A stretch of 64,000 nt of DNA from Sweltsa coloradensis (GCA_024449915.1 JAMZAV010000052.1:1116001-1180000), one strand, 5' to 3'. Counted from the stretch's first letter, positions 25,431-40,929 are shown. Numbers and translations: made by a program. Notes: generated by a model from the sequence alone, not told the origin.

Positions 25431-27151
25431 AAAAAATATTAAACAAACTCGATGATTTTTACCAGCATTGGATTATTATTACCGCCACACGACGGGCATA
25501 TGTCACGCAGAAATTGTTTACAATTAGTCTTTTCTGTGCGTGATACTTGCAATAAACTTATTGTTAGCGTAATAAATTCACCGAAGCTTATTTGCGTTTA
25601 ACATTCGTGCCCTCATTGTGTCTCATGTTTCCATTTATATCCTATATATAGGACTTAGTTGTGGTTGACATACTCGATGAGTCGGTAGCAGCATGATCGT
25701 GTCAACCACAAATAACATGTTATGTACAATGAAACGTCCACAGTGAATACAAATAATTCAAACAGATTAGTTTCACAATCCATGTATGTCGATGTTCTTT
25801 TGTACATACCTTTTATAAAGTAAATAGTTGGAAATAAAATCGTTTGAAAATATCGAGGAACGTATTGGCAACCAACCTTATAAAAAGTATCCACGGTATA
25901 ACATCGATTATCAATAAAGTAAACAAAAGCTAGCTGGGGGATGAAAAACATTGAAAGATGAGCAAAAAATATTGTAAATCATCAAACGTTTCTGTTTAAC
26001 AATGTCACTAGTATGCCTGTAGCATTGGTCGAAATCCGTACAAATTACTGATAGACGCATTGATTTGTTCGAGAAGCAAAAGCTATCGTTAGTATTGGTA
26101 TCAACTTCTGGGAAATGTCTGCTTTTTACTATACTAGCAGGTTAGGTAACTATACGTAGGCTATTTAATTGGTTATGAACGATGGTTGTGCGTGGATAAT
26201 TTCGTTATTTGAATCCTTAGATATATTGGGGAAAATAATTTGTGATTATGTAATTGTACTCAGTCTATGTCATATCGTTGTAAAACACGAGACGTTACCC
26301 GAAGATTATGATAATCTTGAGCAAACTGAATGTTTCGTCTATGCCCTGACGCGGCCTGAAGTGGGTAGAATGGAAAACTGTAGTGGGGTCTGGGGTGCTG
26401 TTGTGTAAATAAAATGCACTATGTAAGTATTTAGCAGAGAGCCTCCAGTTAGTTCCCAAGCAGGCAATTCGGTGTCTCTAAAAATCATCTAGGGAGTTAA
26501 AACGACGTCGTCGTCGGAAATAAAAAGCGTCGTCTGGCGTCGCGGGTCAGATCGTGGGAGGAAGGGTTGGTTTTATGAATAACTTATGAGGGAAAATGGC
26601 GGACCATTACAGTCTCATTACGAGGATCGAGCCTAGGGCTGTAGCACCGAACGAGGAAGCTCAACTAAGCAGAAAATAGCCTCGTCCTCACCTTACGGGC
26701 GTCGAGACGCCTCGCGATGGCAGCGAAACGAGGACAAACACTTCGCTACAGAGTTGGGATTGAACGAAAATAAAGAAGTTAAAAGGCAAATTTTGAATCA
26801 ATAAACTTGTATGACCTACTTAAAAGAATAAGTAGTACATATATTGTATTCAGCACACAATTAGGTCACAATCATGATTAATGTAAAATGGTAAGGTAAA
26901 GTATTTATTTATTCAGGGATGTGATTCAATAGGCCTACAGTGTTACTGACATTTTGGTTCTACCTGCACTCTAAAAAATTAATACAATATTTTGACACTC
27001 CAAAATTCATGTGGTTCTCCAAAGTTTGAATCTTAAACCATTCCCATTACCTGGGCATTTCGTTCATGCCGCATGGCACTAACAACCGTAGAAGAAAATA
27101 TAAGATTGACGGGTCTTATTTTATCATACTGTACTGTAACAAGATGAAAAC

Positions 27152-27153
<2 letters not shown>

Positions 27154-27210
<57 letters not shown>
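27154..27210 (+). repeat. (ATT)n microsatellite
   Basis: About 19 perfect ATT units. The overlapping poly-Ile and poly-Asn open frames on the two strands are artefacts of it. Confidence 0.98.
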
Positions 27211-29599
27211 GGGTTTTTAAAATAAAAATAGCAATATTGGCAGTAATGACCGTGAAAAAGAGGAACACCAATACCAATGCGATATGTTCCGGGTGAATGT
27301 TTAAATTTCATTATTTTCTTACTGTATTACTTTGTACAGTGGCAATAAAATAAAAGCAGGAATTCAGCAATGCTAAAACTGTAAACGTACCCGAGAGAAA
27401 TCCAAGAAGGCAAAACGCACGATATAAAAGTATACGCGTTCTTTTCAGCGCTGTGTACGGGGAATCCCTCCCCTCGACCTATCCAGTCAGATACGGATCG
27501 CGGTGCATGACTTCCCCTCTTCCCTACGCTCCTGATACCTTCAGGGGTAATTGCGCCCGAGTGTTCACTGTTATTGTGACAAGGACAGATACAATCAATT
27601 CTCAGTCGTTCGTTCCCATTGGCTCCAATCATAACGACAGGTGGGGGGAGGGGGGATTCAAGGTCGTCAATCAGTCCTTGACTAGTTCACCGACGACGAG
27701 GGGTAAGGATAAGACGCCCTTATTTTAAATCACGTTGGAAATCGCTCCTCAACCCTTCACGATGCTCAACGTTGTTGGTAAGTGAAAAGGCGTGCGTAAT
27801 CGTAATTTGCTGGGAAACGTGAGGCGGAGAAAATTTCAAAGCTTGAGTAGATGTGAACAACATCTAAAGACACTGTAGGAAAATGCAAAACGTTTTAAGA
27901 TGGAATTAAGAAAATACATAATATGATTATAATCACTCAAGTGTTATAAACGTATTTAACATCACTCTTTAAAGATTGTTAATTGATTATTAAAACCGGC
28001 CTACAGTCAGTGCTTCATTTCTAATAGAATGTATAGCTTGAATTTATTTTTACACAATATATTATGTTATTGTCGAGTCGATGAAACCACAATTTATTAC
28101 ACCAGCGAGAATGAGATCAAAAGTGCAATTTATTTCCATTTTATCCTCATAATTCTTTATTTAGAAATTAGAATTTTCTTATTACATCTGTCAAGGCGAC
28201 ACATGTAGATTGTTTAGCAGGAACACTCGGTACTGCGACAGAACAGCCCTCGCTGTTCCAAGGTCAAATAATATATATTATGGCGAGTGCTGATTATTTT
28301 CCCCATAATACTAGAAAAAGGTGTATTCTTATCTCACTAATTATGTTTTAAATGCAAGTTTATCAGATAAAAAGTTAAAGTCCCAAACAATTATTTATAA
28401 GGGTACGGTGGTTCCCGATTGGGGAAAAGAAAATTCGCCAAGCGTCGTTCGTTTAAGTGCCCCTTGTTTTGACACATTGCGTGGTTCACGTCCGTGTAAT
28501 ACTAGACGGATACGGTCCGTGGAGATAAAACATAAAGCACCGCGATAACTGGATGTAAACACGTCGCGAGTTGATACTAAGGTCTATCTATAATGATTAC
28601 TAGCAGGTCCTTCCATAACCTTGTACATTACGCGAGAGTATAATAGTGTTGCCGAGAGTGAATAGGGCCAGAACTCGAGGGTGTTGGACTTTGGAGATAG
28701 GGGGGGAATTGTCACGGTGTTTGCCCCCATATCGGTGAAATCTCTACAAGCCCCATCCCTCTCTTTCTCCTACCCTCACTCTTTCGCGCACACATCAAAC
28801 ATTCAGTCGCGACAAGCGTCGATTCTATTCTAATATAACGTTTTCCTCATGGAACTGTCAACGCGCGATTCGTGAAATGTTACTCGCAAAATTAAAAGAG
28901 TTAAATTCCATGAAAAAAACGTTCTAAAAGATATTTGAAATCGAATACGTCTAACGCCGGGGATCCGGAGGCGAGGTTTAGGTGGCGCCATCCGGGAGAA
29001 CCAACCCTACCCTCGTCCTCCAACCCTACTGAGTTGGATACAATAATGATTGATTGAGTAACGTGTTTGTTTTTGAGCCTGTTGGAAATTATCTTTCACT
29101 TCATAGCAACCCTATTATAATCAAACCAAAATATAAAACCCTTATCTATACGTATAATACCAATCGTAACAAGATTAATTATTAGGAGAGGGACAGCAAT
29201 AATAAAGAACATTTCGATAACCTCGCGGTATAAATATGATGTGCCTTTCATTCTCTATTGCTTAAATTGCTGTAAAAAATCCTTTCTCAAAAGTCAATGA
29301 TCATAAAATTACAAGCCAATAGCCTGAACAAAAATATTGATAAGAATATGTATCTCATTTGTTGAAATTAATAATGAAGATATATGCGAAGAGAGAGATA
29401 ATGTTAAGTTGATAAGGTGTAAAGATTGGCAGACCGGTGCTGATTTTGTGGTGCCGATGACTATCGGGAGGAACACCCCACCCACTAAATCATGTTGAAA
29501 AGTGTACATTCATCATTTATATTGGTATTTTAGACAACTTTAAAACGTGCAAGTAGTTTGATTTCTGTATAAAATACTGTCTTATTACTATATTTTTTT

Positions 29600-29770
29600 T
29601 TGATAAATGGTGGAGGTGCCGGTCCAGACAATTTTAATTTATAACTTTGATATAAAATGCCATTTCATAAAAATACAGACAAAAGAAAATTAATTGGTCG
29701 AAAATCATAATGTAAGATTCTTCATTACTAAAATTCAATATCCTTTTGTATTATATGTAGCATTATAAGG
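29600..29770 (+). repeat. D-family repeat, partial
   Basis: TGGTGGAGGTGCCGGTCCAG (from 29608) is followed by ACAATTTTAATTTATAACTT and, further on, AAAAATACAGAC and ATAATGTAAGATTCTTCA, as in the copies at 43.0 and 48.6 kb. The part upstream of the motif and the GACCCGA tail are missing. Confidence 0.75.
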
Positions 29771-32676
29771 CCATTTTTTTTTTATATATTATATATTATT
29801 GTAAATGCATACGCTGGGAGAAAAATGGATTTCTAAGGCCAAGAAAGTCTAAAATATTGGTTTGTACGATAGAAATACTACTTAATCTACTATTGTGATC
29901 TTTGTGTGATCTTGCGATACAATATAACCACTCAACTTCTTTGCATGTTGCTTCCTGACTAAAACAAAGTTGGCGGTTCGCTTTTCACGGCTCAAAATTA
30001 AACAACAAACATATCCGTGGGAAAAAATCGGGTGTTGGCGTTGTTTTCAAAATCTGAGAGCATTTTCCTCCATTATTTCGTTCCCACAGTCGAAGCAAAG
30101 TTTTGATTATAAATTGAATTTCCATGTTTTTTCTTTTAAGTATATCGCAAATAAGTAATCGCAATACTGGCTCCGACGTCATTGAAGTAGCTACATCTAG
30201 GCCCCCGTCAAGCGAGAGTACGTTATCAGCAACTCAACTACCCCTCTGGTCTGGTGTGCGTATGAAGTCAGCATTTAGCGACTTCGCTTCATTGACGTGT
30301 ATGCTGAGAGGCGATGTAGCGCGATACGAGAAAATAATACGGAAGAGAGATTGACGGAGTGAGATGGAAATGTGCGAAAGGAAATTACTTTTCATCTCTT
30401 CAAAAAAAAAAAAATGTCTGCCGCCCTGATACACAGCGGGCGGGTGGATCTAGGTTGGCACGCTTGCCTGTCTGTCACTGCGCTCCACGAGGGAACGCCG
30501 CGCTCCTAGGCGGAAATGAAGCCGATAGGTGGATGATATTAACAAAGCTGCACAAAAGCGAAAAAGGTGTTGTTATATAGAACGACGTAAGTGATTTCTT
30601 TATAGGAAAAGCTGTTTGAATACAATGTGTTTTCACGTTTCAATATTGCAACATTCCGGAACAAGGTTTGTTTAGAAGTGTTGGAAGCATATAGGGCTCG
30701 GCGTTTGCTTGTAAATCTACCACCAAGTCTTCTACAAAATATAAATCTTATGTGTAGGCACACCAAATATTTATTGAGCCAAATTACTTACGAGTACTTA
30801 GATAATATATTCAGATATCAATCAAATCGGGTTAAAACAAGGTATGCAACTTTAAATCTAGTATAATTTTTATGACAAGTACTTTAAGTAGTATTGGCCA
30901 AATTAAAATCGTTACAAAAACAAGTTTATCTCTCGAGTCTTACTCTCGTTTCTAGTTTATGAATAATTGATGTTATGTTATTTACAACGATTAATTTAAT
31001 AGCCAAACAAAATAATCATGGAATAGTCTAATAGATTGCCATGGCAAATGCAATCAAACGCCATGTACTAAAATTACTGCCGCTCATGCTACTGACTTAT
31101 TAATCTTAAATTGAGTTTTGAACTTTGCCTTACAAGTTATAGCAATTAGAAAATAAATTATGTTTCCTTTATAAACTCTCAAACCATCAGCCTGCTCGGG
31201 ATTCGGATTACAAGTGTGGCAATTACTTTACAAACTACCTCACGCGTACGCATTTTCTAGCTTAATTTACAATATAACTGGATTTATTTGGGCAACGTGA
31301 ATTAAAAGTACAAACCAAAATCCATTTATGCATGTTAATCTGCTTTAATCAGTGCTTGTTTTTCTACTGTACCTTGGAACTCACAGAAGAACATACTTCT
31401 AGGAGCCACGACGAACATCTAGGAGGCAGTGCTGTATACTAACACATCATAAGCAAATTTGACGACACCGAATTGCATTTCGCAGTTATTGTAGAGCAAG
31501 CACTCTGTTCGCACGGATGACTGACGTCACAGATGTCGTATTTTTTTCTGTCACGGAAGTAAAAATGAAGGCCTCTAAAGTCACACTTTTTTAACAATTA
31601 TTTTAAAATAATGCTTTAAAAAATACTGAATTTTACGATTTTGGGTTTTGTTGAAGGAAGAATAAAAAATTACCATTTTCAAGAATTGTTCCAGACTCAT
31701 TGAGAGAAAAAAATTGATTGTCTATGACTGTAGGCACGGTTATACTTTGGTTGCTTCCTCACCGACCAAATAGCTGTTTGCCAACTGAAAATGTGTTTTA
31801 TTCCCTCTTAATTTACGAAGATGCATCAGGGTTGCCTTAATTGTGTGTTTATCCGCGATTCCGCGTCTGGCAAATGTAGTTGCGCAAACAGAAGACATTG
31901 CGCATGACTTACAGGGGGGCGCAAGACGGAGTGCATTATACATACATACACATATCTCTTGAATAACAACGCCGAGATCGCGAGGCCTACATGAAACTTT
32001 ACTCGGAATAATATCTCGTACGCCTGAGAGACAACGTTTATTACGCCTAGAAGAGTGCGCCTCTCTCGCTAGTGACGTGGAGTGGTGGAATTCCCAAATC
32101 GTGATGTGCACTTTGCCGTCGTAGGGGGTGAAACTTTGTTACAGATTAAGGGTGACTCGCTGGGCGATTTAACAGGCGAAGGTAAGAGGGAGGATCACAA
32201 ATTTAATTTATATTTAGTAGTCGTCGGCGGCGGACTGGGTAGCGCAACTACTACTTTCCTCGTAAAACATGAAACTACCCGGGTAGGATAGGGAGGCGCC
32301 ACTTAGTGCGTTGCGGTCCGTGAAACCGCCCCGTCTTGAGGCGTCGTTACGTCAGGCCCAATCAGGGTCGTGACTCGCTCCCAGCAATTAGCGAGAGTGC
32401 CCATGCAGGCAGGGTGTGGGTCTCGTCTCGTCTCCGCTCGGACAATTCATCAGCTTCAATCTACGACGGCCGTCGACTGAGACAAAGACAAAGTCCTCAC
32501 TCTGGCTGGATGCTTGGACGACGTCTTGGACGGAAGACGTGTACACAACGCTGACAGATGGGGCAGCTAAGCTATGCGTTTTCTCAGACCTCAACTTCAA
32601 CGTTCTCGAGAGTATTGGACGCAGACAAAATGTACATTCATGGTGTATACCTTTTTCAATGTGGTCTGGGTATGCC

Positions 32677-32692
32677 GGGGGGGGGGGGGGGG
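32677..32692 (+). repeat. Poly-G run (16)
   Basis: An uninterrupted run of 16 G in the 32-kb semaphorin intron. Confidence 0.9.
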
Positions 32693-33352
32693 AGAATGCC
32701 AACGCGACCAAGTTTTGAGTTTCCGCAGAGTCAAGATGTGCACTTAGTAAGCCAGGAATAAAAAAAAAAGAAAACTAAGATGAAACTAATAACAAAGTCG
32801 AACTATAAGGGGCCCATCCTCCCGATAAGTGAATACTCCCGTCTGCGAAACTTAACTTAAAATTATAGTATTTTTATGATTCCTATATTTTTTCGAGCTG
32901 ACAATGTTTTTCACACTCAAAACACGAGTCAAGTTTCAGCTATACTTGCAGATTGTAGAAATTGAATGTGCGAATGTTTGATGATGTTCTACCCCTGTGA
33001 CTGTGATAACGTGAGGTAGATAAAAATAATACGTTAAACTGTACTTCTTCTTGTAGACAACACAAAACTGGGTATCTCGCCGAAGTCTGCCTCTAAAGGC
33101 CTAGCCTAGCCCGTCATCCCCCCTACTAATAAAAGCCAGCAACTTTTCACTGTTGACAATCGCCATTTAATTCCATTGGGAATCGTTCCCTGGTTACAAA
33201 CTAGACTTCTTTCCGTAGAAATCTTCAATTGAGTTTCGGAAAGTGTATTTAAAGAGTCCTTTGCCGCCGCTACCGCCGCCTAGATCGATATTCTTATTTG
33301 GTTTCACATCAGGTATGCGCTAAAGTGGGCCCTACGTTCATTCTATTGCAAT

Positions 33353-33874
33353 TTGAAAGGGCCGGGCGCCAGTTGGTCTTTACAGCTATGTAAAGTATAC
33401 TTAAGGAAAACGGTTAGAACGGCGGATGAAATGGAAGTTGAAACATTTAACACGTACGTACATCTTCCGAAATCCCAAATTACGCAACGCGAATCCCGAG
33501 CACTAATTGCTGCAAAAACGAAAATAGCTGCCAGATTTTCCAGCCTCCCTCTTAGTGGCTCTAAATTATACAGATTTGGTTTTTATGTAGTACCTGCCTG
33601 GGAAGTTAAAAGTTATAAAGAGGTTTGCGGGTCTTTGTTTGTTATTCATCAATCCTCTCTGCTGAAGGAAACGAAGGCGCATCGTCCTTGGATGTGTGAT
33701 GAGCGGGAACTGAAATACGCGAGAGTGAGGGATGAAATATGTGGTTTACATGCACTTCCTCACGACCTGCCAGAAAGTTTCCTCAACATTCATGATATGT
33801 ATATTCGGCGTGGGCTATATGTTACCGAGCCATGCGTCGTTACTAGAGCAAACTTTGATACACCCTCGCAATAA
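33353..33874 (+). other. Open reading frame of 173 codons, unrecognised
   Basis: This is one of the longest open frames in the window, on the strand opposite the semaphorin gene. It starts MKGPGASWSLQLCKVYLRK and ends ANFDTPSQ. I see no signal peptide, membrane segment or motif. Given the number of frames examined, one such length by chance is plausible. It is listed only so that it can be tested. Confidence 0.15.
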
Positions 33875-34087
33875 AAAAATCGCAATAAGTTATTTCTTGG
33901 GATTTCGGAAGTCTTCTTAACAGCGGAAAAGTGAAAATTATCGTGACCCACATTCCGTGAATATAGACCACTAGCTTGACCCACGAAATTAATTTTAAAC
34001 TATTAATTACAGCTAAAAGACATCGGAAGGGTTTCTATTATTCTTCTGATTCTCATTCATCAACTTGGAAAACATAACAATCTATAC

Positions 34088-34102
34088 CCGGCACCTCCAC
34101 CA
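34088..34102 (-). repeat. 15-mer motif, minus strand
   Basis: CCGGCACCTCCACCA on the plus strand, an intact motif in reverse orientation, preceded by ATAC and followed by CTTGTTTACACC. Confidence 0.85.
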
Positions 34103-35009
34103 CTTGTTTACACCTAACACATTAATAACATTTATCAACGTCAATTAATTGGAGTGGTAGGCCATCTTCGTCTAATTCGTCGTATGCGATTAATAGAGTC
34201 AACGCCAAGTTGATGTGTCTCCTGAAGATTGTGGATTGTGGGCCACTAGGGCAAATACGTGATAACCCAAGAAGGGTCCAAACTAATGCCAGGAGTCCAG
34301 TGATTATGAAGATTTCTGAAGCTAATTTGGTTGTGCCTTATAAGTATGCCCTCTTAACAATGAGCACGTGACTTGAAAGTAAGGTGGTCAGATTAGCAAT
34401 GCATAAAACACATCAACTTCCAGCGGTTGTAGTCTACAACAAGGGTTTAAAATAGTGTAGGCTAAAGCTCGTGTCATAGAAGTATCTGCATAAAATCAAA
34501 ACAAGACGAGATAAAACGCTATAATAGGCTACTTCTAACCTATTCCGAACTCAAGGAAAAACAATCAACATTAATTGTTGAAGTTTAGTGGCTAGACTTG
34601 ATTTGTTTGACTGGATTGTCGTTGAAATTAAGAAACAAATGGAATATTTAAGATCTCAAGTTGCGTATACCGTAAAATGCAAGCGACAGTAAAATACAAG
34701 ATACTCTTTATACTGGGTAACATGGTGGTAAATTTGTGATCGATGTGAAGGAGGACTCATTGAAAGAACGTGGTTCTTCATTTAGTTGATTATTTATTTA
34801 ACGTCTATCCTATTCAGTTAAAAAACTGATTTACAAAGGAGGGGAACTAAATAAATCTAATTACATAAATGCAGACAACAATACAGTTAAGTAAATATTT
34901 GAAATAGTAATATTATAACAACAATGCATTAAAACAACAATTTTGGTAACAATTTCAAAAAGGATATTAAATGCAATTTATTAATGATTTAAATATAAAA
35001 AAGTGATGG

Positions 35010-35080
35010 GAAAAAAAAGAAAAGAAAAGAATAGAAAAGAAAGGAAAGAAAGAAAAAAAGAAGAAAATTGTCATAAAAAA
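35010..35080 (+). repeat. Purine-only tract
   Basis: About 60 bases of nearly pure A/G (AAAGAAAAGAAAAGAATAG and so on), a low-complexity tract capable of triplex formation. Confidence 0.85.
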
Positions 35081-35225
35081 AAGTTCGTGCGACTTCCCAA
35101 TTGGCCAGGCGATAATGCACACTAATAGACAATACAGATAAACAGATCATCGAAGTTGAAGCCGTGCTATCTCGGTGCCAGGCTGCGATCGGAGTTGCCG
35201 CTCGCTCCGTTAGAGTATCACAGAC

Positions 35226-35240
35226 CCGGCACCTCCACCA
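35226..35240 (-). repeat. 15-mer motif, minus strand
   Basis: CCGGCACCTCCACCA on the plus strand, preceded by CAGAC. The flanking GC-rich segment (35160-35270) is not shared with the other copies I compared. Confidence 0.85.
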
Positions 35241-37985
35241 TCGCCGTGCAAGCAAGAACTTCTCTCGAGGATAGGAACGATGAAAATGAAACCAATTACA
35301 AGAGGTTCACGAAATTAATTTTCCTTCTTAGAATCCACTTCTATACAACGAATTTCTTGTTTCGGCACGGAATCAAGTGCCAACTCAACATGTATTCTGG
35401 ACTAAAATAGAAAAACAGCAACGCGCAGACCCTAATTAAGGTCACCACTTAACTGCACAAATTACGTAATCAGGATTTATTAATTTAAATTCATAAACCA
35501 GAACCACTATAAGATAATTACAATGTTAAACCGATTTAAAACTAATTATCAGGCAACGGAATTAACATTTTAATGGGATTTATTTTAAAAACAAATAAGC
35601 TTAGAGTAGTGATAAAATTTACAGAAACTTGAATTACAAATTAATTATTCTAAAGACGTGATTAAAACCAAAATTATTATAAAGGCAGAGCTACAGTTGC
35701 GGACGGTTGTGAATTACTAGTCTTATTGAAAGTCGATGGAATAAGACAGAAATTAAGATTGAACTAATGCAATTCAACATAAAAAAGAAAGCCTGATAAA
35801 TTGTTATAATTAAATTCAATCTTCATTTATAGATGACCAATGGCATTGCATGACGTATGCGTACATACTACATAATATAATTTAAATGAATTTAATTTTA
35901 CAAATTGTAACGAAAGGATTAAATTAATAAAATTGCTGAACAACATGCTTTAGAACCGTGGAAACTTTATTGTTAATTTAAAATTTGGTCAGTGTTTCAG
36001 TTTCTTCAACAAACGGAGAAAGTTTTATTCTGTATCGTACGCCCGCCATCATGTAGGCCCAGCTCTTGAAGAGCGGTGTATCGGTATTTTAACATGCGGC
36101 TCAGCCGAGAAATATTAATATCGCGTTCAGTTAACTTAAAATCTCAATTTACGACATCGCTATTTCTCTACCCTCCGTGTAAATGACGCCTCTAACCCAA
36201 AGGCTCGTCGTCGGATTTACGGCCTCGCACTAGCGTCTCTCTCTCACCCTGGCAGGCAGGTAGGCTAATGGAAATATCGTTTCTCGCGGCGCACATTCCA
36301 TTCCCGACGTCACAAATTACTATTGGATTCTGCGACAATGAAGTGCGGTTCACTCGGCATTCGTTTCTGACATCTGCAGAGCTTTATCAACTAACTCTAG
36401 TTGTGTGAGCTATGTGACAGCTCGTTCACTATATACTACTCTTTATTAACTCAGACATCAATGGAATGTTTATCTTCCATTCTATCAAACACACTAAGTA
36501 CTATTATAACCAATGGAACACGTTTCCATCTCGGCAGTCGAAATAAAGTTTATGGAAATGTTGAAACAAAAGCGTATTCAGTTACATTAAATAGATTATC
36601 GTACTCGTCAAAACACACAATAGAGAACGAAAACTAATATTGATGTACATGCTTTTAAATAGACTTATCATGTTTAGTTGTAACTAAGCTCACTCTAATA
36701 CCGAACAGCTGTGTAGACCGAGTTGGAGAAGTTTTTATCTGGTTAAAGTTACGTCCTATGCTGTGAATGACAAGTAACAATTCTATTCGTGAATGAAAGG
36801 GTATCTATGTCGTGGAGTAGAATGTTCTCATTTCCCCATAACTTTTGATCACAAAGAATAGAATAGATCATCCATGTTTGTACATATATAAGGACATAAA
36901 CAAATTAAAACCACTCGACTTAACAAAAAGTGTTCGATGAACTAACTCTGGCAAGCCAGCGTGTTGATGGATAAACTGAAAGTCTCCATGTGTGTCAAGT
37001 AAACAAGTGTATTAATCTGAGTTGATTTTCATAACAGTGCTTAGTTTGTTCAATAAATAAATATAAATATGCCCCGAAAAGGAAAATTTTTGGTAGTTTC
37101 CCAAGTTTGATAAAATATGTATTAATGTTTGTAAAAAAAAAAACGCGTAACTTTCCAATAAAAAACGAGACTCCATTCTCAGTTGAGGGAAATACTCAAC
37201 TACTTTGCTTCGCCGTGTTAGTTAGTCTTTGAAGTTAGAATCTGATAAAGCGAGACAACGAATACTCGATCTAGCAGGGCTTCGTGTTTCAGTACCAGCT
37301 GTGTTCCTCGTTTCAAACTCACAGGTTGTCCCGCTTTTCTAAATACGTACACAGCTTTATAGCTTTCACAAACACGTTAATAATTTTACTTCATTAAAGT
37401 CCATGAAATCCGTTCCATTTTCAGCCCGAATAGTTAATTACACGTTCCTTACAACAAAATCCATTTACGAAATAATCAAGAATATCAGGCTACGGCCTTG
37501 ATAATGAAAGCCAATAACGTTGAATCCCCATAGACTATTTTAAGATAAAGGACTACCCACGAATATTTAAACCACGCGAAATTATATAATTTTAGCAATA
37601 TTTAAGTAAGTCTAAGTAGTTTCGTTAGAACTTGATTTTGCGTGAAAAATATTCAAATATGACAATCAGTAGTGTTTTAACTTATATATACAAAAATTAG
37701 AAGTTTGAACAGTCAAAACTATTTTGTGTATAGTGATTTGTGAAATATTATACTAAAATCAAGTAATTTTGCGTGCTTTTAATTTAATATTATACGCGTT
37801 TCTCGCGAAGGGGCGGAAAGCAAAGGTAACTTTCCCGCGTCTTCGTCGACGACGTTCACCCCCATGTTCACGAGAACGCGGCTCTGTTCGGTGTCGCCAA
37901 CAAGAATGAAAGGGTTCCCGTATTTATAGGTCCTCTATAAGTCAGACTCCTCTTATATTGGGCTGCATAAATTAGACGGGGTGTT

Positions 37986-38001
37986 GGGGGGGGGGGGGGG
38001 G
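37986..38001 (+). repeat. Poly-G run (16)
   Basis: An uninterrupted run of 16 G in the 32-kb semaphorin intron. Confidence 0.9.
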
Positions 38002-40929
38002 AGACTAAAGGAGGTAAACTTTAACCCCTACCTTCACAGGTACAGTCACGCAAGCAACTATGCGTCTGCCATCACACTTTAGATAACGCCCTCAAAGTCA
38101 CGAGGCTGAAATTGAAATCCTGAAATGTTCACTTGGAGGAAAAAGAATGTTTTCTTGAGAAAGAAAGATGTTTTATTTTAAATTCTGGACGAACGAGATA
38201 TTTCTGGTGACGAATGTGACGCAGCTTTGTTTCAACACCTTGGCTGTTGATGGGTAAAAGAAACAAGCCTACACTTTAGGAGAGGGTGATTTCGTTTAAT
38301 CGGAAACGATTAAGTTTATGTAAAATAAATCATTCTCTCTAATAAGTTACTCTAAAACTAAAGTCTTAGATAAATTTTTAGAATGTATTTAGACAAATTC
38401 AATTTCAATGGATTGAACACCCTCGTCACAGATGTATCCGACAACATGACACGAAAATATCGATATTATGATCGGTAACAATTAACAAATCCAAACATAA
38501 TGTGGCACATTTTCTTATGCTCGTGCTTAGAATCATGCACCATTAAGTTTCAGAATTGAAATCCGGGTACTTTCAAAGTTAAGTAAGGACATTTTGACCA
38601 AATCCAAAATCAATCATATCAGTTTTAAAGAAAAAAATACAAATTGTGTAAGTTTTAATTTAATTTATAAAATAGTTATAACATGGGTGAATCAAGAACT
38701 CTCTAAAAACCTCTTTATGCGTTACAGATTTCTGTGACGACAGTTGCCCACTTATAAACAAGAATTTGCCTACAACGATTGTCAGGGCTATCCTTTTAAC
38801 GCAATTTAAAGGGTTCTCTCCCTGAAATTTAACGGTCGGAAGTTACGGCAAAAAATAAATGATTTTACTTTTTATTGAAACAAGAAAACAATTCGCTTGT
38901 AGACTAGAAAGAAGTGTTCAAACTAAAGATGCTGAAACATTAAACTCCCCACTTTACACTTAGTACTCTGCCCTTTCTTACATCAAACTTGGACACTTTT
39001 GCGGTGGAGAATGCCCTCCAGTACTCGGGCTGAAAGAACTACTAACTTGTACTTGTATTTTCAAGTTTCGCGGGAAGTGCACATTAAGAAAGTTGTCTGG
39101 TACTTGACCTGCAGACATTTTCGTTACTTCCGGTGTAATTTCCCTCCCGTGGCCACTTTAAACGACAGGTGACCCCATAGAACAGAACGATATCACCGGT
39201 GTCTTTGTTGGTTGTTTACTAGCCTGCTCAAACGACGAAGAAACAATACACATAAGCGGGAGAAAATTAATGTGAGTTATAGAGAAAAGCTATTATGGCG
39301 GAAAGCTACAGTTCAAAACACGTTTATGACATGTAGCGCACTCCTATGCAATCTCGACAATGGGTAGTTTATAAACCTTCTTCCACAAACTTTGTCAGGA
39401 AAAAAATTATAACGAACAATAACTTTCTTTGATTCGATAAAACATTGGGACATTAATTTTCTTTGCTATGGCAAGAAAACAACAAATTTATATTTCGATG
39501 CAAGTTGAAATCCGAATTGTGAATACTGTGCTTTATTCAAAGTGAATGATACCTTTGTAGCAATGTAAATATGAAATAGTGTTGACACATAATAATAAAT
39601 TCATATAAAGGTTCACACGTAATACCTACAATTTAACCCATGAGTGACAAATGCTTGTAGTAATACGAGCGTCATCTCCACTTATCACACTGAAGCTTGA
39701 CGAGTTGCGGATTTGACAATTGACACAAACAACCAAATTATCCGCTAATCTTCGAAATGTATTTTGTGAATATTTTTATACTTTGTCCAACAATAATAAT
39801 TATGATAACTTATAATTAAATTGATCATTTAAAAGCCCTCAGGCGTTCAGTATACTTATGATATGGATTTAATATGTTCCATATTTGTATTATGCATTCT
39901 TACATTGGGAGGATTGCGGTACATACAATATACTAAAGTTGGTATTGAAGTTTTCAAAGCAAAACGCAGCCAAGAAATACTATTGGAACTCAAAACTAGG
40001 ACATATTTACGTTCTTAGTAAATAAGTGAAGTCTGTCAAGAGTAGAATCAATGTTTGGTTAGGCTACTGAGCGCTCGGCATATTGAGTACGAGACTACTC
40101 AATATAGGGTCATTTCTCGACGTGCAAGAGGCGACAGAAACTTGTGAGAAACTTGCATAACTTCGCGGCGTGGACAATTGAAAATAAATGTTTATTGGCA
40201 CTGTAATCAATGTTGAATTCTTTACTTAGTTTATACTTTCTAGTAGGCTAATTGACAGGAAGATATATACATACGGTATTAAATGTGTAAGTTTCTCTTC
40301 GCTCGGCGCTTCAGTAAGTCGAGTTTATGTACATATTGTTTTTAAATGCTTACATTGTCTACCTACTCACAGTTAAGACAACTTTTCAGTTGAATAAACA
40401 TTTTTATACCGTACACTACGTAATGTGCATATCGTTACTTTGACGTTTCCATAGTCAACGTTCACAGTTATAGACCCCTCCACCCCCCCGCACTCAAGCT
40501 GAATTGAATACTGAACTTTCTGCATTGAAAAGATCTTGTTTATGTTTATTCAAATCAAACTTGGCATTTTAATTAATAGAATGAGTAAAAACGTTACAAA
40601 TATAACAAAAAAATATGACAAGAAACAACTGACGATTACAGCTAACGTGGCGACTTAATAATGTCAACACCGAAGAAATCAAATTTTCGAATCAAGAACC
40701 ACCACTTACGTTCAATAACAAAATAACGCAACATTGAACATAGATTGAACAATCACTCTTCAGGTCTTTATCCCAACAACTCGGTTAACCCTTGACTCGT
40801 GAAAACTCAATTTCCTCCCTCGGTTATTATCCTAATTAATCTTCTTCCTCGACTAACAGAACTCACAGGTGTGATAAATTAGGTGACAAACGCCTATTAC
40901 GGTTTTCAATGAAGCTCATTTCTTATTCC

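Noticed and set aside
27033..27311. Open frames with poly-Asn and poly-Ile
   Set aside because: Explained by the (ATT)n microsatellite.
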